Source: an uncultured Chelatococcus sp. (GTDB lineage Bacteria; Pseudomonadota; Alphaproteobacteria; Rhizobiales; Beijerinckiaceae). From it: a DNA stretch of 54,827 bases. A model generated the notes under the pieces. It made no database searches, was not told the DNA's origin, and worked only from the letters and a program-made list of their open reading frames with translations. Position numbers and translations under genes: made by a program. Position 1 is the stretch's first letter, and each line of letters begins with the position of its first letter. Location: positions 1-54,827 of the forward strand of contig CALMIK010000029.1 in NCBI GenBank assembly GCA_937863995.1, read 5' to 3'. Below are positions 50,675 to 54,827 of this stretch, piece by piece.

Positions 50675-52234
50675 ATGGGCTTCGAATGGATAGCGGACCC
50701 CGCCGCCTGGGCCGGCCTCGCGACGCTGATCGTGCTCGAGGTCGTGCTCGGCATCGACAACCTTGTTTTCATCGCCATCCTCGCGGACAAGCTGCCGCCG
50801 GAGCAGCGCAACCGGGCGCGCATCATCGGCCTGTCGCTGGCGCTGATCATGCGGCTTGCGCTCCTGGCCTCGATTTCCTGGATCGTCACGCTCACGCAAC
50901 CGATATTCACGGTGCTCGAGGCGGAAATTTCATGGCGTGACGTCATCCTGATCGGCGGTGGCGCGTTCCTGCTGTTCAAGGGCACTACCGAGCTGCACGA
51001 GCGGCTCGAGGGCCATGGCGCGGAGAAGGAATCGGGCGGCGCCTATGCCGTGTTCTGGCACGTCATCGCCCAGATCGTCGTGCTCGACGCCGTGTTCTCG
51101 CTCGATTCCGTGATCACCGCCGTCGGCATGGTCAAGGAATTGTCGGTGATGATGATCGCCGTCGTCGTCGCGGTGGGCGTGATGCTCGTCGCCAGCAAGC
51201 CGCTGATGGCCTTCGTCAGCCGGCATCCGACGGTGGTCATCCTGTGCCTCGGCTTCCTGCTGATGATCGGTTTCAGCCTGATCGTCGAGGGGCTGGGCTA
51301 CCACATCCCCAAGGGCTATCTCTACGCCGCCATCGGCTTCTCCATCCTGGTGGAGGCGGCCAACCAGGCCGGCCGGCGCAACGTGCGCAAGCGCGTGACC
51401 AGCATGGACATGCGCGACCGAACGGCACGCGCCGTGCTGCGCATCCTGCGCGGCGGCAAGGATACGCCCGAGGCTTCCGAGGAAGTCGCCGCCATCATCT
51501 CGACCGGCTCCGCGCCCGTGTTCACGCCTGCCGAGAGCAGCATGATCGAGCGGGTGCTGACGCTGGGCGAGCGCAACGTGCGCTCCATCATGGTGCCGCG
51601 CGTCGACACCGTGTGGCTCGACGTCAACGACGCGCCCGAGGTGGTGCTGCAGGAGATCCGCGAGAGCGGACGCTCGCGCTTTCCCGTCTGCGAGGGCGAC
51701 GTCGACAACGTCATTGGCGTGGTGCACGCCAAGGACCTGCTGGAGCAGCAGGGGCGCACCGGCTCCATCGACCTGCAGGCGGCGGTGCGCGAGCCGCTCT
51801 ACGTCAACGATACGATGCCGGTGCTGCGCCTGCTGGAGAACTTCAAGACCTCGAACGTGCACCTCGCCATCGTCGTGGACGAGCACGGCACCTTCGAGGG
51901 CGTGGTGACGCCCAACGACGTTCTCGTCGCCATCGCCGGCGACCTGCCGGAGCTCGCCGGCGAGGAAGAGCCCGAGGCCGTGCGCCGCGAAGACGGCGCG
52001 TGGGTCATCGACGGGCGCATGGCCATCGACGAAGTGGAGCGCACGCTCCAGCTCGAGGACATGGATGAGCAGGGCGACTTCACCACGCTCGCCGGCTTCA
52101 TGCTGGCGCATCTGGGGCATCTGCCGGAGGCGGGCGAGGCATTCGTCTGGCACGGCTGGCGCTTCGAGGTCGCGGACATGGACGGGCGGCGCATCGGCAG
52201 CGTCATCGCCGGCGCCGCCGCGACCGCCTCTTAA
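50675..52234 (+). CDS. TerC-type membrane protein fused to CBS pair and CorC/HlyC domain
   Basis: The 519-residue protein begins with a TerC domain of seven helices ([22 protein letters not shown] and [17 protein letters not shown], each with the conserved acidic metal-binding pair), then two CBS domains (about 300-420: [58 protein letters not shown]) and a CorC/HlyC domain (about 430-515). The E. coli relatives are YoaE and YegH. TerC members are implicated in manganese export; ion and direction here are inferred. Confidence 0.92.
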   Translation: MGFEWIADPAAWAGLATLIVLEVVLGIDNLVFIAILADKLPPEQRNRARIIGLSLALIMRLALLASISWIVTLTQPIFTVLEAEISWRDVILIGGGAFLLFKGTTELHERLEGHGAEKESGGAYAVFWHVIAQIVVLDAVFSLDSVITAVGMVKELSVMMIAVVVAVGVMLVASKPLMAFVSRHPTVVILCLGFLLMIGFSLIVEGLGYHIPKGYLYAAIGFSILVEAANQAGRRNVRKRVTSMDMRDRTARAVLRILRGGKDTPEASEEVAAIISTGSAPVFTPAESSMIERVLTLGERNVRSIMVPRVDTVWLDVNDAPEVVLQEIRESGRSRFPVCEGDVDNVIGVVHAKDLLEQQGRTGSIDLQAAVREPLYVNDTMPVLRLLENFKTSNVHLAIVVDEHGTFEGVVTPNDVLVAIAGDLPELAGEEEPEAVRREDGAWVIDGRMAIDEVERTLQLEDMDEQGDFTTLAGFMLAHLGHLPEAGEAFVWHGWRFEVADMDGRRIGSVIAGAAATAS

Positions 52235-52252
52235 AGCATTCGGGAGCGACGC

Positions 52253-53584
52253 ATGCGCGTAACAATGATCGGCGCGGGTTATGTGGGGCTGGTGTCGGGG
52301 GCGTGCTTCGCCGATTTCGGCCATGTCGTGACCTGCATCGACAAGGACCCGGCGAAGATCGCCGCGCTGAAGGCCGGCGACATACCGATCTTCGAGCCCG
52401 GCCTCGCCGAACTCGTCACCAGCAACGCCCGCGCGGGGCGGCTCTTCTTCGACACCGACCTGACGGAGGCCGTGCGGTCGGCCGATGCCGTGTTCATCGC
52501 CGTCGGCACGCCCTCGCGCCGCGGCGACGGCCATGCCGACCTCTCCTACGTGCACCAGGCCGCGCGCGAGATCGCGTCGGTCATCGATGGCTACACCGTG
52601 GTCGTCACCAAGTCGACGGTGCCGGTGGGCACGGGCGACGCCGTGGAGGCGATCATCCGCGAGGTCCGCCCGGAGGCCGATTTCGCCGTGGTGTCGAACC
52701 CCGAGTTCCTGCGCGAGGGCGCGGCGATCAGCGATTTCAAGCGCCCGGATCGCATCGTCGTCGGCACGGAGGACGAACGCGCCGCCGAGGTGATGCGGGC
52801 GCTCTACCGGCCGCTCTACCTCAACCAGTCGCCGCTCATCGTCACCAACCGGCGCACGGCGGAGCTGATCAAATACGCCGCCAACGCATTTCTGGCCACC
52901 AAGATCACCTTCATCAACGAGGTCGCGGACCTGTGCGAGAAGGTGGGCGCGAACGTGCAGGAGGTGGCGCGCGGCATTGGGCTCGACAACCGCATCGGCG
53001 GCAAGTTCCTGCACGCGGGGCCGGGCTTCGGCGGTTCGTGCTTCCCCAAGGACACGCTGGCGCTGGTGAAAATCGCCCAGGACGCGGATTCGCCCGTGCG
53101 CATCGTCGAGACGGTCGCCGCCGTCAACGAGGTGCGCAAGCGCGCCATGGGCCGCAAGGTGATCGCGGCTTGCGGCGGCAGCGTCGCCGGCAAGACCATC
53201 GCCGTGCTGGGGCTCACCTTCAAGCCCAACACCGACGATATGCGCGAGGCGCCCTCCATCGCCGTCATCCGCACGCTGCAGGATGCGGGCGCCGCCATCC
53301 GCGCCTACGACCCCGAGGGCATGGAGCAGGCCCGCACGGTGCTCGACGACGTGGAGTACACGCACGACGCCTATGCGGCCATCGAGGGCGCCGACGCGCT
53401 GGTCATCGTGACCGAATGGGATGCCTTCCGCGCTCTCGATCTCGACCGGGTGAAAGCGCTGCTGCGCGAGCCGATCATGGTCGATCTGCGCAACATCTAC
53501 CCGCCGCAGGACCTGCTGTGCCGGGGCTTCACCTATGTCAGCGTGGGCCGGCCGCAGGAACTTTACGGCGAGGAAGCGTCGTGA
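52253..53584 (+). CDS. ugd: UDP-glucose 6-dehydrogenase
   Basis: The 443-residue enzyme oxidises UDP-glucose to UDP-glucuronate with two NAD+. The Rossmann motif is IGAGYVGLVSG at the N-terminus, with VFIAVGTPSRRGDGHADLSY, KSTVPVGTG, NPEFLREG and KYAANAFLATKITFINE, and the catalytic Cys is C263 in GFGGSCFPKDTLAL. The product feeds exopolysaccharide or glycolipid synthesis, which fits the ExoD and O-acetylation genes in the window. The stop overlaps the next start (GTGA). Confidence 0.96.
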   Translation: MRVTMIGAGYVGLVSGACFADFGHVVTCIDKDPAKIAALKAGDIPIFEPGLAELVTSNARAGRLFFDTDLTEAVRSADAVFIAVGTPSRRGDGHADLSYVHQAAREIASVIDGYTVVVTKSTVPVGTGDAVEAIIREVRPEADFAVVSNPEFLREGAAISDFKRPDRIVVGTEDERAAEVMRALYRPLYLNQSPLIVTNRRTAELIKYAANAFLATKITFINEVADLCEKVGANVQEVARGIGLDNRIGGKFLHAGPGFGGSCFPKDTLALVKIAQDADSPVRIVETVAAVNEVRKRAMGRKVIAACGGSVAGKTIAVLGLTFKPNTDDMREAPSIAVIRTLQDAGAAIRAYDPEGMEQARTVLDDVEYTHDAYAAIEGADALVIVTEWDAFRALDLDRVKALLREPIMVDLRNIYPPQDLLCRGFTYVSVGRPQELYGEEAS

Positions 53585-54135
53585 GCCTCGAATCCGTTCG
53601 CGCCTTCCTAGCCGAGCGCGCACCCGATCTCGCAATCATCGAGCTTGGCGTGAGCACGGCGACCGTGGCGCTCGCCGCCGAGGCCCACGGCGTGGAGCCG
53701 GGGCGCATCGCCAAGACGTTGTCGCTACGCTTCGGCGATGAAGTGGTGCTGGTGGTGGCGCGCGGCGACGCGCGGCTCGACAACCGCAAGCTCAAGGCAC
53801 ACTTTGGCGTCAAGGCGCGGATGCCCGGCGCCGACGAAGTGGCGGCCCTGACCGGCCATCCGGTGGGTGGCGTGTGCCCGTTCGGGCTGGCGACGCCGCT
53901 GCCCGTCTATTGCGACGTGTCCCTCCGGGCGTTCGACGAGGTTGTGCCGGCGGCGGGCTCGATCCATTCGGCGGTGCGCATCAACACCCTGCGCATGGCG
54001 GAAATCGTCGGCGCGACGTGGATCGACGTCTGCCAGGAGGTTCCGACCCAGGAAGTTCCGACCCAAGAGGTTCCGACGCAAGAGGCTGCGCCCCAGGAAG
54101 CCTCGTCTCAGGGCTCCAGTTCCACGTCCCAGTAG
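53581..54135 (+). CDS. YbaK-like aminoacyl-tRNA deacylase with C-terminal pentapeptide repeats
   Basis: The 184-residue protein is a YbaK/ProX-type editing domain (LAAEAHGVEPGRIAKTLSLR, RGDARLDNRKLKAHFG, TGHPVGGVCPFGLATPLPVYCD, SIHSAVRINT), expected to hydrolyse misacylated tRNA such as Cys-tRNAPro. After the domain end (about residue 150) comes a tail of five Q-E-x-x-x units (QEVPT x3, QEAAP, QEASS), coded by a 15-bp tandem repeat. The start is GTG within the ugd stop. The last 28 nt overlap the convergent HNH gene. Confidence 0.85.
   Translation: MSLESVRAFLAERAPDLAIIELGVSTATVALAAEAHGVEPGRIAKTLSLRFGDEVVLVVARGDARLDNRKLKAHFGVKARMPGADEVAALTGHPVGGVCPFGLATPLPVYCDVSLRAFDEVVPAAGSIHSAVRINTLRMAEIVGATWIDVCQEVPTQEVPTQEVPTQEAAPQEASSQGSSSTSQ
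54034..54108 (+). repeat. 15-bp tandem repeat, five units
   Basis: Units of 15 bp starting at 54034, 54049, 54064, 54079 and 54094 share CA(A/G)GA(A/G)G(T/C)...; the first three differ by one to three bases (for example CAGGAGGTTCCGACC), the last two are more diverged. They encode Q-E-V-P-T and derivatives. Confidence 0.85.
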
Positions 54136-54677
54136 AGATAGTCGAGCCAGCTTTCGTGCAGGTAATTGGGCGGGAAGAGCCGGCCGTTCTGGTGCAGGTC
54201 GTGGACGGATGGCGCGTAAGGCATCTGCATCGGCCACATGTCGATCTCGCGCGGCATGCGGTTGCCCTTGCGCAGATTGCAGGGAGAACAGGCTGTCACC
54301 ACGTTTTCCCAGGTCGTCTGCCCGCCCTTGGAGCGCGGGATCAGGTGATCGAAGGTGAGGTCCTCGCGCGACCCGCAGTATTGGCAGGAGAAGCGGTCGC
54401 GCAGGAAGACGTTGAAGCGGGTAAATGCCGGATGGCGGGAAGGCTGGACGTAGGTCTTGAGCGAAACGACGGAGGGAAGGCGCATCTCGAAGGTGGGACT
54501 TCGCACCGCCGTTTCATACTCGGAGACGATGTTTACCCTGTCGAGAAACACCGCCTTGATGGCATCCTGCCAGCTCCATAACGAAAGCGGGTAGTAACTC
54601 AGCGGCCTGAAATCGGCGTTGAGCACGAGTGCCGGACAGCCCTCCGGCGTAGCGGGAAGTGGGACGTGGACCGTCAC
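54108..54677 (-). CDS. HNH endonuclease family protein
   Basis: The 189-residue protein has an HNH/zinc module with C-Q-Y-C-G, LTFDHLIPRSKGGQTTWENVV and CSPCNLRKGNR, that is two CxxC zinc knuckles around the D-H/N/N catalytic core. Before it is a conserved N-terminal block (LVLNADFRPLSYYPLSLWSWQDAIKAV, in parts). Such stand-alone HNH proteins are widespread in alphaproteobacteria; the target is unknown. The start is GTG with GGAG upstream. Confidence 0.9.
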   Translation of the reverse strand: MTVHVPLPATPEGCPALVLNADFRPLSYYPLSLWSWQDAIKAVFLDRVNIVSEYETAVRSPTFEMRLPSVVSLKTYVQPSRHPAFTRFNVFLRDRFSCQYCGSREDLTFDHLIPRSKGGQTTWENVVTACSPCNLRKGNRMPREIDMWPMQMPYAPSVHDLHQNGRLFPPNYLHESWLDYLYWDVELEP

Positions 54678-54827
54678 CCTGCCGTCTCCGTATTCCCCCG
54701 ATAAGGGGTTTCCAAAAACAGACTATTCTGCTTCGCGACGGATATTCTACAGCGCCTGTGACGTTGTTGTGAAGGATATTTATCGTTGTTGTGGAAGCAT
54801 TCGTACGAATGACTGCAAGCGGTTTTC
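54678..54827 (-). promoter_or_regulatory. Upstream region of HNH gene with direct repeat and palindrome
   Basis: No gene is seen in this end piece. CGTTGTTGTG occurs at 54762-54771 and 54784-54793 (22-nt period, two helix turns). CATTCGTACGAATG (54798-54811) is a perfect 14-bp palindrome. Both could be regulator sites. Confidence 0.35.

Noticed and set aside
50357..50675. Small plus-strand open frames of 60-105 codons before the TerC gene
   Set aside because: They lack ribosome binding sites, have atypical Cys/Trp-rich composition, and coincide with the ECF promoter region.
54034..54108. Repeat array considered as CRISPR
   Set aside because: Units are contiguous, 15 bp, in frame and without spacers, so they are a coding tandem repeat.

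Overview
The window is a GC-rich, densely packed stretch of chromosome from an alphaproteobacterium, most likely of the order Hyphomicrobiales (Rhizobiales). The signs are the rhizobial-type protein families (ExoD, the HNH nuclease, PhnF-PhnGHIJKLMN order, a CyaC-like cyclase), the many TTG/GTG starts, and hairpin-forming intergenic repeats of the kind common in that order. The genus cannot be fixed from this sequence; something near Chelatococcus or Bosea is only a guess. No rRNA, prophage, transposase or CRISPR array is seen.

Layout. 1-3.1 kb: 3' end of sufE, tRNA-Leu(CAG) with promoter and terminator, a membrane-bound redox-type adenylate cyclase and a SpoT-like HD hydrolase. 3.1-9.6 kb: a Tyr/Gly-rich lipoprotein, an unknown protein, the methionine importer metNIQ, glpQ and selO. 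9.7-19.4 kb: a bacterial release-factor-like protein, then a seven-gene iron-import operon (FTR1 permease, P19, DUF2318-YHS protein, two FtsX-type permeases, ATPase, thioredoxin lipoprotein) with a convergent small cytochrome c. 19.4-26.9 kb: a LysR regulator divergent from lrgAB, a phytase-like esterase behind a candidate Pho box, and an AlgJ/AlgI-type polysaccharide O-acetylation pair. 27-33.2 kb: a degenerate peptide deformylase, free-methionine sulfoxide reductase, two MgtC-type membrane proteins, cytochrome b561 and a two-domain MaoC protein lying between two repeat copies. 33.2-39.8 kb: the C-P lyase operon phnGHIJKLMN with divergent phnF and its likely operator. 39.9-47.3 kb: alpha-2-macroglobulin and PbpC. 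47.3-54.8 kb: exoD, a Bax-inhibitor-1 protein, an ECF sigma/anti-sigma pair, a TerC-CBS fusion, UDP-glucose dehydrogenase, a YbaK-like deacylase with a repeat tail, and an HNH nuclease.

Themes. Phosphorus acquisition recurs (C-P lyase, glycerophosphodiester phosphodiesterase, phytase-like esterase with Pho box). The iron locus couples an oxidase-independent FTR1 permease to a periplasmic metal protein and to an ABC/thioredoxin/Fe-S redox branch; the layout resembles the p19 locus of Campylobacter jejuni, whose redox chemistry is poorly understood. The cell-envelope theme (lrgAB, A2M-PbpC, O-acetylation, ExoD, UDP-glucuronate) is also strong. The most unusual items are the iron locus with its three-repeat FTR1 and DUF2318-YHS fusion, the redox-domain cyclase beside a possible (p)ppGpp hydrolase, and the deformylase lacking two metal ligands.
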